Below, piece after piece: positions 48,972 through 57,987 of a DNA stretch of 64,000 nucleotides. The stretch's first letter is position 1, and each line of letters begins with the position of its first letter. The stretch lies in the NCBI GenBank assembly GCA_045810625.1, contig JBJMVQ010000074.1:1-64000 (forward strand), written 5' to 3'. Origin of the DNA: JACQFZ01 sp045810625 (GTDB lineage: Bacteria; Pseudomonadota; Gammaproteobacteria; Acidiferrobacterales; Sulfurifustaceae). The notes under the pieces were generated by a model. That model saw only the letters and a program-made list of their open reading frames with translations. It was not told the DNA's origin and did no database searches. The translations under genes were made by a program, and so were the position numbers.

Positions 48972-49235
48972 CGTTTCAGTTCACGCGGCATTGCCGCCAG
49001 TCGCATCGATGCCGTAGCGCGGCAGTTTCGTCCTGCGATCGATCATCGCTAACACGGACGTATACGGCGTAGTCCCTTCCACAATCCCACACAAGCTTCG
49101 GCGGGAACGAAGCGGTGGCACGGTTCATCTAATCGTCACTCCGGAAAGTGCGCGAAGTCGTCGCGCGGAACGCACGTTCGACCGTCGCCGGATATCCACA
49201 CGCCATCCCGTGACCATTTCGGAAGGAGTCGTCGC

Positions 49236-50576
49236 ATGAAACACAAAGGAATGACAATCGTCGCGATTTCCCTGATCGTCGGGTCGCTATTGACCTTCGC
49301 TCTCGAGACGGGAGCCAAAGGACAGGGCAACGATACATCGCTCTCCCCGAACGATCGCAATATCGTCGAAAACGCGGAGAACCTGATCGAGCAAGGCCGC
49401 AAGATATTTCGCTTCGATACCTTCGGCTCGGAAGCCTTCTTTGGAGATCAGCTTCGATTGCATCGCGCGATTGCGGGTGAAAAGAACGGCGGCGTCGGTC
49501 CCGGCGTCAGCCCGAAAACGGCGCTCGCGGTCGGTCTCAAAGTAGATGCGGATGCGTTGCCGGACTCGCTGAAGCAGCAATTGAAGGCCGGTCAGGTGAA
49601 CCTGGACGATCCGGCAACGACGCTCGCGCTGCTCAAACAAAACGCCGTGGTCGGCATCACCGGTCAATTCGATCAGTCCGGCAACATCCGGTCGGTCGGC
49701 ATTCAGTGTGCGCTGTGCCACTCCACGGTTGACAACTCGCTAGCCCCCGGTATCGGAAAACGCTTGGACGGTTGGGCCAACCGCGATCTCGACATCGGCC
49801 TCATCGTGTCACTCGCACCAAACCTGACACCTTTCACTAACTTGCTCGGCGTGGATACGGAAACCGTGAAGAAGGTGCTCACCAGTTGGGGACCCGGCCG
49901 CTTCGACGCGTTCCTCGACAAGGACGGCAAAGCGTTCCGGCCCGACGGCGGACAGGCCGGGACACTGATTCCTCCGGCGTTTGGTCTCGCAGGCGTGAAT
50001 CTGCATACATGGACCGGCATGGGGTCCGTCCCCTACTGGAACGCGTACGTGGCCGCCACCGAGATGCACGGGTCCGGCACCTTCTTCGATGCACGGCTGA
50101 GTAACCCCGATCAGTACCCCGTCTCGGCGCGCACCGGCTCCTGGAATACACGCGGCACGCCGGACTTGATCACGTCGAAGCTCCCCGCACTACACGTGTA
50201 CCAGCTGGCGATTCCGGCGCCGAAACCGCCCGCGGGCAGCTTCGACGCCGCGGCGGCGGGTCGCGGGAAGACGCTTTTCAACGAGCGCGCCAAGTGCGCC
50301 AGCTGTCACGTTCCGCCGCTTTACACCGAGCCGGGACACAATCTGCACTCGCCGAGCGAAGTCGGAGTCGATTCGTTTCAAGCCGACCGCTCGCCGACGC
50401 ACATGTACCGCACCGCTCCGCTTGCCGGAGTGTGGACGCATCAAAAGGGCGGCTTCTATCACGATGGCCGCTTTGCAACCTTGCGCGACGTCGTGAATCA
50501 CTACGACGATCTGCTCGCGCTCGGCTTGAGCGATCAGGAAAAAAACGACCTCGTGGAGTATCTGAAGTCGATTTGA
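49236..50576 (+). CDS. Di-haem cytochrome c peroxidase-like protein
   Basis: A 446-residue exported protein with a signal sequence (MTIVAISLIVGSLLTFALETGAKG). Two CxxCH haem sites are present: C158-AL-C161-H162 and C354-AS-C357-H358. GKTLFNERAKCASCHVPPLYTEPGHN and APLAGVWTHQKGGFYHDGRFATLRDVVNHYD resemble the C-terminal domain of bacterial cytochrome c peroxidase/MauG proteins. The first haem site comes later in the chain than in classical peroxidases, so the reaction (peroxide reduction or another oxidation) is not certain. It ends in a clear terminator. Confidence 0.88.
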   Translation: MKHKGMTIVAISLIVGSLLTFALETGAKGQGNDTSLSPNDRNIVENAENLIEQGRKIFRFDTFGSEAFFGDQLRLHRAIAGEKNGGVGPGVSPKTALAVGLKVDADALPDSLKQQLKAGQVNLDDPATTLALLKQNAVVGITGQFDQSGNIRSVGIQCALCHSTVDNSLAPGIGKRLDGWANRDLDIGLIVSLAPNLTPFTNLLGVDTETVKKVLTSWGPGRFDAFLDKDGKAFRPDGGQAGTLIPPAFGLAGVNLHTWTGMGSVPYWNAYVAATEMHGSGTFFDARLSNPDQYPVSARTGSWNTRGTPDLITSKLPALHVYQLAIPAPKPPAGSFDAAAAGRGKTLFNERAKCASCHVPPLYTEPGHNLHSPSEVGVDSFQADRSPTHMYRTAPLAGVWTHQKGGFYHDGRFATLRDVVNHYDDLLALGLSDQEKNDLVEYLKSI

Positions 50577-50623
50577 CTTCGGGAAGTACAGTACGTATGG
50601 CCGGTTCGTCGGCCACGAGATGG

Positions 50624-50657
50624 ACGACAGGCGCAACACAACGCGCCTGTCGTTTTT
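50624..50657 (+). terminator. Intrinsic terminator after the di-haem cytochrome gene
   Basis: A perfect 11-bp stem ACGACAGGCGC/GCGCCTGTCGT with an 8-base loop and a following TTTTT, starting 48 bases after the stop codon. One of the best terminators in the window. Confidence 0.9.
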
Positions 50658-50668
50658 GTCGAAGCGCT

Positions 50669-51112
50669 TTAGCCGCGTCGGCGGTTGACGAGCATCGCGC
50701 CGAGTCCGAGACCGAACCCGATCACCGCGTAGAATGAGAACAACGAACGCCGGGACGCGCCGTAGAGCGGGTCGGCGCCCGCATCGCGCGCGACGCGCTC
50801 CTGCATGTAGGCGGTGCCCGCTGCGAGCGAACCGTGGAGAAGCGCGGCCGGCAGCCGCGTTTGCGAAACCGCGCGAGCAAATGCCCGCTCTCCGGCCACT
50901 GCCCAGAACACGGTAGACGCCACGCGCCGCCAGGTACGCGCGACGCCGTGCGTCCGCATCGATTCACGTGACGGACTAAGTTCGTTGCGCGCGCTAACGT
51001 ACAGTTGCGGCTCACCGCGTCGGTCGTCTCGGACGCCGGTCGCGCTTGGCGCGCCCTCCGTGTTGGGAATAAAACGCGCCTGCAATACCTCCCGTTCGAT
51101 CGTCTGCCGCAT
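50669..51112 (-). CDS. Hypothetical protein with C-terminal membrane segment
   Basis: A 147-residue protein that I do not recognise. The N-terminal half is polar (IEREVLQARFIPNTEG, YVSARNELSPSRESMRTHG); the middle has TWRRVASTVFWAVAGERAFARAVSQTRLPAALLHGSLAAGTAY, which could be an amphipathic or membrane helix; the end has LFSFYAVIGFGLGLGAMLVNRRRG, a likely membrane anchor with positive cytoplasmic tail. It lies between a terminator and the sialidase-like gene, on the latter's strand, 165 bases downstream of it. Confidence 0.6.
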   Translation of the reverse strand: MRQTIEREVLQARFIPNTEGAPSATGVRDDRRGEPQLYVSARNELSPSRESMRTHGVARTWRRVASTVFWAVAGERAFARAVSQTRLPAALLHGSLAAGTAYMQERVARDAGADPLYGASRRSLFSFYAVIGFGLGLGAMLVNRRRG

Positions 51113-51277
51113 TCGGTCGTCCTCGATGTGAGCGCGTCATAGTCGGGAAGCGACACGAAGCGGTCAACGACTGACACGACGAGCGCAGGCGGAGTCGCGC
51201 CGGGCGGAGGGTTCGGCGGATGTCGCAATTGCGGACGACGTCCACGCTGGCGCAGACCGGCGGGAGCGCGCACCGCT

Positions 51278-52618
51278 TTACCCGGCTTCGCCGCGTGCGT
51301 GAAGCCGTTCGCCGCGGATCAGCCAGACGCGGCTACGCCTGCCCGGCTCCAGGCTGCTGTTCACGATCGCAATCGCGCCCGCACCGTTTACCGCGAGCTT
51401 TCTCATCAGCAGTCCCTGGTGACTTCCGTTCGTGCCGCCGCCGGGATCAATGCTGTCCGGCACGACGACAGGCCGCGCGAAGCTCTGCCCCCGGTCGCGC
51501 GAAACGGCGAATCCGAGTCCGCGCGGACGCCGGTGGTCACGAAACAGCTCCCATAGCACGTAAACGTTCCCGGTTCCGTCGAGAGCAAGAGACGGAAAAC
51601 CCGCGGTGGCGCGGTTGGTGGTGGACCGGGAGATTTCTCGCGGCGGGTCGAACGTGCGTGCGCCATCCGACGAGCGCGTGTAACGAATCTGATAGCGCTC
51701 GAACGGACCGCCGGAGCTTTCGGCGTATACCAAATGCACGATCCCGTCAGCATCGACGGCCAGTTTCGGCGCGTCGGAGTAACCTCGGCTCCGTGCAACG
51801 ACGCGCGCGTCGCCGAACGACCCGCCGCCGTTCTCGGACTTTGCTATGCGAATGTCGGCCGAGACATCGTCGCCGACCGTCCACGCCACATAGATTGCGC
51901 CGTCGGCGCCCAGGGCGAGCGTCGGTGCGCGCGCAGGAAAAGAAACATTGCCGGCACCTGCGATGCGCTCCGGGCGCGTGAAGCTTTCGCCGCCGTCCGT
52001 CGATCGGGCGAACCAAAGCGTTCCCTCGTATTCCGTCCACGCTGTATAGATCGCACCCCCGGCACCCGCGACGATGTCCAAGCTGCCGTTGTGCCATACG
52101 TCACGGTTGATGCGCCCTTTCCCGTCCCCGCCGATCGAGTTGGATAAGTTCAGCGGTTCAGAGAACGTCGCGCCGCCGTCGGTCGAACGCACGAAAAGTA
52201 TGTCGCCGCCGTGCGACCCGCCCGAGAAAATGATCTCCTGCCAGAGGATGAAGACCTGTTGGCGCTCGTCCGGCGCCAGCGCGATACGCGGCAGCCAGGA
52301 GAAAGTCGACGTGTTTCGGGAGACATTGACCGGCTCGGCGCGCGGGAGGCGGCCAGCGGAGTATCGCTGGAAGAAAACGTCTTTGCGCGCTTGATCGACC
52401 CAGGCGAGGAAAACGTCGCCCTGCTCGTCGATGGCGACGGTCGGATCATCGACGTAGTCGTATCGCGAGTCGTTTTGACGCCACGGCCCCTTCTCTCCTC
52501 CGCCGACCGCGATGTCCATCGCGCCGCGCCAGACGATCGGCGCGTCTACTTCAGCCGCGCGAGTGCACGCAGCCATCGACATTACGAGTAAGGTCGGGCC
52601 CCAACGAAGCCACGACAT
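51278..52618 (-). CDS. Sialidase-like (BNR-repeat) beta-propeller lipoprotein
   Basis: A 446-residue protein. ATG 52618 starts a lipoprotein signal (LLVMSMAACTRA, lipobox MAAC). The body carries repeated SxDGGxTF Asp-box motifs: RSTDGGATFSEP, RSTDGGESFTRP, KSENGGGSFGDA, RSSDGARTFDPP, VSRDRGQSFARP, spaced as in six-bladed sialidase-type propellers. The catalytic Arg triad and Tyr/Glu pair of true sialidases are not obvious, so it may be a binding or structural propeller. Location is probably the outer membrane or periplasm. Confidence 0.85.
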   Translation of the reverse strand: MSWLRWGPTLLVMSMAACTRAAEVDAPIVWRGAMDIAVGGGEKGPWRQNDSRYDYVDDPTVAIDEQGDVFLAWVDQARKDVFFQRYSAGRLPRAEPVNVSRNTSTFSWLPRIALAPDERQQVFILWQEIIFSGGSHGGDILFVRSTDGGATFSEPLNLSNSIGGDGKGRINRDVWHNGSLDIVAGAGGAIYTAWTEYEGTLWFARSTDGGESFTRPERIAGAGNVSFPARAPTLALGADGAIYVAWTVGDDVSADIRIAKSENGGGSFGDARVVARSRGYSDAPKLAVDADGIVHLVYAESSGGPFERYQIRYTRSSDGARTFDPPREISRSTTNRATAGFPSLALDGTGNVYVLWELFRDHRRPRGLGFAVSRDRGQSFARPVVVPDSIDPGGGTNGSHQGLLMRKLAVNGAGAIAIVNSSLEPGRRSRVWLIRGERLHARGEAG

Positions 52619-52867
52619 TGTCACGCAGTCGACCTCGTTTTGAACGATCGCGCCTTGAATAGTGCCCGCCGGGCGAATCGGGAGAATGCAGCGAGCCACG
52701 ATTCATCGCGCCGATAGCGAAGTAAAGGCGGCTGTAACATGAGTCCGCACCTACACGTTCGATTCCCGTTAGACCCCGTCGCCTCCCGACAGGTCCGCTG
52801 ACCGGCGCACTTCCGAGGCGCGTGCGATCTACCCGTTAACGCCATTGTTTTGCTACCCTTCCGTTCA

Positions 52868-53437
52868 ATGCCGTCGCGCCTGGCTCAAACCGTCACGCTC
52901 ACTCCGCATCCCGCACTCCCCAGCGCCGCCGTTCACCGCGTCAGCGCGCGTGTGACACCGCAGCCAGGTCATCGTTTAGCACTGACGTACACGCTCGAGG
53001 GCGCGCTCGACCGGGTTCGGGTACCCACGCCACGCCCCGCTCGCTTCGCGGACGAGCTTTGGCGTCACACGTGCTGCGAAATATTCATTGCCCGTAATGG
53101 CGATTCCGCGTATCACGAGCTCAACTTTTCGCCTTCCGGCGAATGGGCGGTGTATGCGTTCCGGCGCCGCCGCGAACGCATGCCGCTCGAACGCGGCCTC
53201 GGAGCGGGCGAACTCGAACCAAACATCATCGTGCGCAGCACCGGCGCAAGACTCGAGCTCGATGCCGTGGTACCGCTCGATCGCCTGTCACCCGGCTATA
53301 TCGGCGCGCGTCTCGTGCTCGGCGTATCCGCCGTCGTCGAAGATCGGGATGGCGCCTGTTCGTATTGGGCGCTCAAGCATCCCGCCGACCAACCCGACTT
53401 CCATCACCCCGACGCCTTTGTCCTGGAGCTCGCATGA
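52868..53437 (+). CDS. DOMON-like domain protein
   Basis: A 189-residue beta-sandwich protein: VTPQPGHRLALTYTLEGALDRVRVP, RFADELWRHTCCEIFIARNGDSAYHELNFSPSGEWAVYAF and CSYWALKHPADQPDFHHPDAFVLEL fit the DOMON-like families that bind haem or sugars. It has no signal peptide from ATG 52868, so it appears cytoplasmic. Its stop overlaps the ATG of the next gene (ATGA), indicating translational coupling with the muramidase-like gene. Function is unknown. Confidence 0.82.
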   Translation: MPSRLAQTVTLTPHPALPSAAVHRVSARVTPQPGHRLALTYTLEGALDRVRVPTPRPARFADELWRHTCCEIFIARNGDSAYHELNFSPSGEWAVYAFRRRRERMPLERGLGAGELEPNIIVRSTGARLELDAVVPLDRLSPGYIGARLVLGVSAVVEDRDGACSYWALKHPADQPDFHHPDAFVLELA

Positions 53438-54639
53438 AATTCGGCATTGACCGCTTGCTCGACGACGCCCGTCTGAGGCGACCGCTCGCCGGCAAGCGTA
53501 TCGCCCTGCTCGCGCATCCGGCGTCGGTGACGCGTGACCTGACGCATTCGCTCGATGCGCTCGCCGCGCTCCCGGACATCCGACTGACGGCGGCATTCGG
53601 TCCACAGCACGGACTGCGCGGGGACAAACAGGACAACATGGTGGAGTCGGCGGACTTCACCGACCCCGTTCACGGGATTCCTGTTTTCAGCCTTTACGGC
53701 GACGTGCGCCGGCCGACGGCGCAGATGATGGACAGCTTCGAGGTGCTCCTGGTCGATCTGCAGGATCTCGGCTGCCGTATCTACACGTTCATCACCACGC
53801 TGCGTTACGTGCTGGAAGCCGCCGCCGCTCACCGCAAGAGCGTGTGGGTGCTCGACCGGCCGAATCCGGTGGGCCGACCGGTGGAAGGGTTGCGACTGCG
53901 ACCGGGCTGGGAAAGCTTCGTTGGCGCCGGACCGCTGCCGATGCGGCACGGGCTCACGCTCGGCGAACTGGCGCGCTGGTTCGTGCAGACGCTGCGCCTC
54001 GACGTCGACTGCCAAGTCATCGCGATGGAAGGCTGGCAACCGGGCGCGGCGCCCGGATACGGCTGGCCGATCGGTGAACGCACCTGGGTCAATCCGAGCC
54101 CGAACGCGCCGAATTTGTCGATGGCGCGCTGCTACGCCGGAACGGTGATGTTGGAAGGCACCACGCTCTCCGAGGGACGCGGAACGACGCGCCCGCTCGA
54201 GATCTTCGGCGCACCGAATGTCGATGCCGTCCGACTCCTGGCCGCCATGCAAACCCTCGCGCCACAATGGCTGCGCGGCTGCCGCCTGCGCCCGTGCTGG
54301 TTCGAGCCCACCTTCCACAAACACGCCGGCCGCCTCTGCGCGGGCATTCAAATTCACGTAGACGACGGCGCGTACGATCACGACGCGTTTCGCCCTTGGC
54401 GGCTGATGGCGGCGGCGTTCAAAGCGTTGCGCACTCAGCAGCCGGATTACGAGCCCTGGCGTGACTTTCCATACGAGTACGAATACAACCGGCTCGCTAT
54501 CGACCTCATCAACGGCTCCGCGCTGCTGCGCGAGTGGGCGGATGACGCCGCAGCCGCGCCGGCCGATCTCGACGCGCTCGCTGCACGCGACGAGCAGACC
54601 TGGCGCGAGGAACGCGAACCGTTGCTGCTTTACCGTTAG
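53434..54639 (+). CDS. namZ: DUF1343 (NamZ-type) exo-beta-N-acetylmuramidase
   Basis: A 401-residue protein of the DUF1343 family, whose studied Bacillus member NamZ removes terminal MurNAc from peptidoglycan fragments. Marks: GKRIALLAHPASVTRDLTHS, FGPQHGLRGDKQDNM, PVFSLYGDVRRPTAQMMDSFEVLLVDLQDLGCRIYTFITTL, VLDRPNPVGRPVEG and FEPTFHKHAGRLCAGIQIHV. There is no signal peptide from ATG 53434, so it would act on recovered muropeptides in the cytoplasm. The start overlaps the DOMON-like gene. No other wall-recycling gene is adjacent. The symbol is by family similarity. Confidence 0.85.
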   Translation: MKFGIDRLLDDARLRRPLAGKRIALLAHPASVTRDLTHSLDALAALPDIRLTAAFGPQHGLRGDKQDNMVESADFTDPVHGIPVFSLYGDVRRPTAQMMDSFEVLLVDLQDLGCRIYTFITTLRYVLEAAAAHRKSVWVLDRPNPVGRPVEGLRLRPGWESFVGAGPLPMRHGLTLGELARWFVQTLRLDVDCQVIAMEGWQPGAAPGYGWPIGERTWVNPSPNAPNLSMARCYAGTVMLEGTTLSEGRGTTRPLEIFGAPNVDAVRLLAAMQTLAPQWLRGCRLRPCWFEPTFHKHAGRLCAGIQIHVDDGAYDHDAFRPWRLMAAAFKALRTQQPDYEPWRDFPYEYEYNRLAIDLINGSALLREWADDAAAAPADLDALAARDEQTWREEREPLLLYR

Positions 54640-54937
54640 GAAATTGTCGTCGCTCGGTCGCCGCGATCGGCGCTACTGGTTCGCCCTTCGGGCTATCCAG
54701 CCGACCGCCTCGACGGCGTCGCGGGGTCCGCGACGCATGGGGTCTTGCCGGCTGTCCGCAGCCCTTGCACCCCGGTAGCGGCCCCGGGCCGATCGCGTAT
54801 ACTCCTTTAAATAACAAGGGTGCTCCACAACATCTTAACGCTAACCAGCCGGGAAACGCCGGACGCGCTCGCGCACTGCAGCACGAAATGCGACGCGGCA
54901 TCCTTCCGGCGGATCGGTGAATAGCCGAGACGTACGA

Positions 54938-56761
54938 ATGGCCGAGGCAAAGATCGACATTCAAATTCCGGGACATCGCCTCCTGCGCCAGCTAGGCAGC
55001 GGCGGAATGGCGAACGTGTATCTCGCGCTTCAGGAGAGCATGGAACGCGAGGTCGCGCTCAAAGTGATGCACCCTTCGCTCGGCCTCACCGATCCCGCCT
55101 TTAGCGAACGCTTCATCCGCGAAGCGAAGATTGTCGCCAAGCTCTCGCACCCGCACATCAACGCCGTGTTCGACGTCGGCGTCGCCGGGGCGTACCACTA
55201 CTTCACGATGGAATACCTGACCGGCGGCGATCTCAAGTCGCGCATCCGCCGCGGCATGCCGCCGCGCGCTGTGCTTACCATCGTGCGGCAGATGGCGAGC
55301 GCTCTCGCGTTCGCACATTCGAAGGGCTACGTGCATCGCGACGTGAAACCGGAGAACGTGCTCTTCCGGGACAGCAGCACCGCCGTGCTCACGGATTTCG
55401 GCATTGCGAAAGCCAACGATGTCGCCAGCGGCAAGACCGCCACGGGCACGATCATCGGCACTCCTTACTATATGAGCCCCGAGCAGGCGCTCGCTCGCCC
55501 GGTCGATGGACGCTCGGACCTCTACAGCCTCGGCGCCATGGCGTTCGAGATGCTCACCGGCAGAGTGCTTTACGACGGCGATTCCGCCGTGTCGATCGGC
55601 ATCAAGCACGTGAAGGACCCGATTCCGCCGCTACCGCCGCCGCTGCAGATGTATCAACCGCTGCTCGACAAATTCCTCGCGAAGGAACCGGCGCATCGCT
55701 TTCAGACCGGCGAAGAAGCGATGGACGCGATCGACGCCGTCATGGGCGGCACGAGTCTGCCCAACGCGTCCAGCACCGTCGTCGTTTCCGCGGCGGAGCG
55801 CACGATGATCCTCGCGCCCGATGCTGCGACCGCGGCCGCGATCACGGGCGTCGAGCCGCCGAAGCGCCGCCGCGGCGTCATCGTGGCCGCGGCGCTGTTG
55901 ATACCGCTGATCGCCGGGGCGGCGTACTTCTTCCTGCTACGTGAACCCGCGTCAACGACGGCGACTGCGACAGGGACCGCATCGACGGATCAACTTTTGG
56001 CGCAAGCCGAAGAAGCCGCGCGCGCGGGACGGTACTTCGAGCCGGCCGCAACCGCCGCCGTTCCCAAATTCCGGCGCGTGCTCGATCTCGATCCGGGCAA
56101 TGCCCGCGCGAAGCGAGGGCTCAACGAGATCGCGGATCAGCTCATCAACCGCGCCGAGCATGCCATGGAAGCGAAGAAATTCGACGAGGCCGAAGCGCTG
56201 CTGAAACAAGCGGAACAAGTCGACGCAGCCCACCCTATGCTCTTTTCGCGCCGGCTCGCGCTGACCGAACTGCGCCAGAAGGCCTCGGCCCCGAGCGCGC
56301 CGTCGCCGCGACCGGAAACCAAGACCGAGGTCGCAACCAAGTCGGCGCCGGTGATACCGCGCATCGCACCCACCACCGCGCCCGCACCGGTTCAAGCGAC
56401 GGCGAACGCGGACGACACGCGCGCGCGCGAGCAAAAACTTCAGAGCCTGCTCGCGCGCTTCCAGGATCTGGTCGCGCCGGCCTCGCTCAGCGCCACGCGC
56501 GCGGGACTCGCGCAGGACTTGATGGCCGAAGCGCTGCGCCTCGCGCCGGACGATCGGCGCGTGCGCGCCCTACCCGATCAGCTCGCCGGTGCGTATTTGA
56601 CGCTCGCGGCCGGCAAGGTGGACGAGAAGGATTATCCGGACGCCGAGGCGCTCGTACGGCGCGGCCTCGAGCTGCGGCCCGACGATCGGAAACTGCAGGC
56701 GCTGCAAAAGGAAATCGCGGACAAGAAGAGCCGAAAGACGCAAACCTTCGGCTCTTTCTGA
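54938..56761 (+). CDS. Transmembrane serine/threonine protein kinase with TPR-like extracytoplasmic region
   Basis: A 607-residue Hanks-type kinase. Kinase domain ~13-275: glycine loop LGSGGMANVYLA, K42 in VALKVM, HRDVKPEN with catalytic D135, DFG at 153-155, GTPYYMSPEQ. A linker with TMIL, a membrane segment (GVIVAAALLIPLIAGAAYFFLL, ~315-336), then an Ala-rich C-terminal part with TPR-like helices (AKRGLNEIADQLINRAEHAMEAKKFDEAEALL) outside the membrane. ATG 54938 is taken over GTG 54917, since MAEAKIDIQIPGHRL leads straight into the kinase fold. It phosphorylates unknown proteins, possibly read by FHA proteins such as that at 42747. Confidence 0.92.
   Translation: MAEAKIDIQIPGHRLLRQLGSGGMANVYLALQESMEREVALKVMHPSLGLTDPAFSERFIREAKIVAKLSHPHINAVFDVGVAGAYHYFTMEYLTGGDLKSRIRRGMPPRAVLTIVRQMASALAFAHSKGYVHRDVKPENVLFRDSSTAVLTDFGIAKANDVASGKTATGTIIGTPYYMSPEQALARPVDGRSDLYSLGAMAFEMLTGRVLYDGDSAVSIGIKHVKDPIPPLPPPLQMYQPLLDKFLAKEPAHRFQTGEEAMDAIDAVMGGTSLPNASSTVVVSAAERTMILAPDAATAAAITGVEPPKRRRGVIVAAALLIPLIAGAAYFFLLREPASTTATATGTASTDQLLAQAEEAARAGRYFEPAATAAVPKFRRVLDLDPGNARAKRGLNEIADQLINRAEHAMEAKKFDEAEALLKQAEQVDAAHPMLFSRRLALTELRQKASAPSAPSPRPETKTEVATKSAPVIPRIAPTTAPAPVQATANADDTRAREQKLQSLLARFQDLVAPASLSATRAGLAQDLMAEALRLAPDDRRVRALPDQLAGAYLTLAAGKVDEKDYPDAEALVRRGLELRPDDRKLQALQKEIADKKSRKTQTFGSF
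56726..56757 (+). terminator. Terminator-like hairpin inside the 3' end of the kinase gene
   Basis: A perfect 10-bp stem AAGAGCCGAA/TTCGGCTCTT (56726-56735 with 56747-56756) followed by TT-C-T lies within the last codons of the kinase gene; the stop codon comes after the stem. The short T-run and its place before the convergent barrel gene suggest a compact terminator that overlaps coding sequence. Confidence 0.55.
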
Positions 56762-56778
56762 CGGCCGCGGCCTCGGCA

Positions 56779-57525
56779 TTAGAAGTAGTTCGTAATCCCG
56801 ATAAACAAGTTCGTATAGCGTTCCGTGATGTCGGAGTCGCTCGCTTTCATCTTGTATTGCGTGCCCTTGATCCCGACGCGATACCCGAGCGAGCCGGTAA
56901 GCGTGCCCGACCATGTCAAGCCGTAGCTCAGCCCGGTCGTGTCGCCGGTGACCTCATCGGTGGAACCCGAGGGATGCACCTCGAACTTGAGTGTGCCGTC
57001 GAGTTTCGCATAGCCGAGCGACAGACTGAGGCTGCCTTTGTCGGCGAAGCGCTTCGTGTACGCCACCCCGGCGAATGGACCCGCCTCTGTATAGTCGATC
57101 AGCGTGACGGTGAAGAAGAAGTTGCCCATAAAGTCGGTCACAAGCCTCGTCTCGGTAAAGTGATTTGCTACCTTCGTGTAGCCGGCAAACAAGTTGAAGG
57201 AATCATTGATTCGGTAACCGAGGGTCACCGTCGAGTCGGTGCGGGAAAAATCGAGCACATCGGCGCTAACCGAACCGGCATCGCTAATCCCCGGCTCGGC
57301 GCTGATCGACGTATCGTACGATAGGATCGCGTAGAAGGACTTGTAACCCAGGGCAACGCTTGGGTTGATCGTATTGAAACCGGGATTGAAGATATTACTG
57401 CCGCCCCCCGTGTCCAGATGCAGCTTCTTGAAACCGAAATCGAACCCACCCACCACCGTTATGTCGTCGGCGTTCGCCGAACCGGCCGCGGCGACGAGTA
57501 CCGCTGCGAGCAATGTCTTGCGCAT
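56779..57525 (-). CDS. Outer-membrane beta-barrel protein (hypothetical)
   Basis: A 248-residue exported protein: signal peptide MRKTLLAAVLVAAAGSANA, then alternating amphipathic strands (SVALGYKSFYAILSYDTS, STVTLGYRINDSFNLFAGYTKVANHF, LSLSLGYAKLDGTLKFEVH, TGSLGYRVGIKGTQYKM) and a C-terminal aromatic end (LFIGITNYF) that suits recognition by the barrel assembly machinery. I estimate 8-12 strands. No function can be assigned. It converges on the kinase gene. Confidence 0.82.
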   Translation of the reverse strand: MRKTLLAAVLVAAAGSANADDITVVGGFDFGFKKLHLDTGGGSNIFNPGFNTINPSVALGYKSFYAILSYDTSISAEPGISDAGSVSADVLDFSRTDSTVTLGYRINDSFNLFAGYTKVANHFTETRLVTDFMGNFFFTVTLIDYTEAGPFAGVAYTKRFADKGSLSLSLGYAKLDGTLKFEVHPSGSTDEVTGDTTGLSYGLTWSGTLTGSLGYRVGIKGTQYKMKASDSDITERYTNLFIGITNYF

Positions 57526-57987
57526 AGACTCCCCAGTGCGTGTCGTTATTGATGCGCTCGCGGGCGCGAGCGGTTAACGCCCTGAGTATAGTAGCCACGG
57601 TGAACCGTGCAGGGCCGTCCGCCGGCCCTTATTTCAGAGCCCTTCTCATGCGCGTCCTTGGCGTCCTTTGCGGTGAAAGCTTTCTTAAATATGTTTCGCC
57701 GTCCTGGCTTAGTTGTCTGTTCCTCGTTTCCCTCGATTTCCTCTGCGTCCTTTGCGTCCTCTGCGGTGAAAATCTTCCCGAATCGCACGCCGCTGCCGAT
57801 CGAACGACCGACACGGCCGGTGCGCGTCATCGACGACGAGAACGGGCGCAAGCAGTAACACGCTCGTGTGACCCGCGGCGGTACCCAACAAAAGCCGGGT
57901 GAACCGGCCGCGTTTGGAGCTCGGTTCCGTAGACTCTCCTGCTAGGGTTGCTCGCCCCGCCGGGCGTATTGGCGCAAAATATCGCCC
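57526..57987. other. Intergenic region with two repeat arms upstream of polB
   Basis: The 462-base gap between the barrel gene (leftward) and polB (rightward) carries a GGGCCG/CGGCCC hairpin near 57612-57628 and two same-orientation arms of the dispersed repeat (CGTCCTTGGCGTCCTTTGCG at 57653-57672 and CCTCTGCGTCCTTTGCGTCC near 57740-57759). No coding signal is convincing. A polB promoter should lie in the last ~150 bases but is not clear. Confidence 0.55.

Noticed and set aside
54765..54803. TTGCAC and TATACT upstream of the Ser/Thr kinase as a promoter
   Set aside because: The 27-base spacing is too long for a sigma-70 promoter; TATACT alone is weak evidence.
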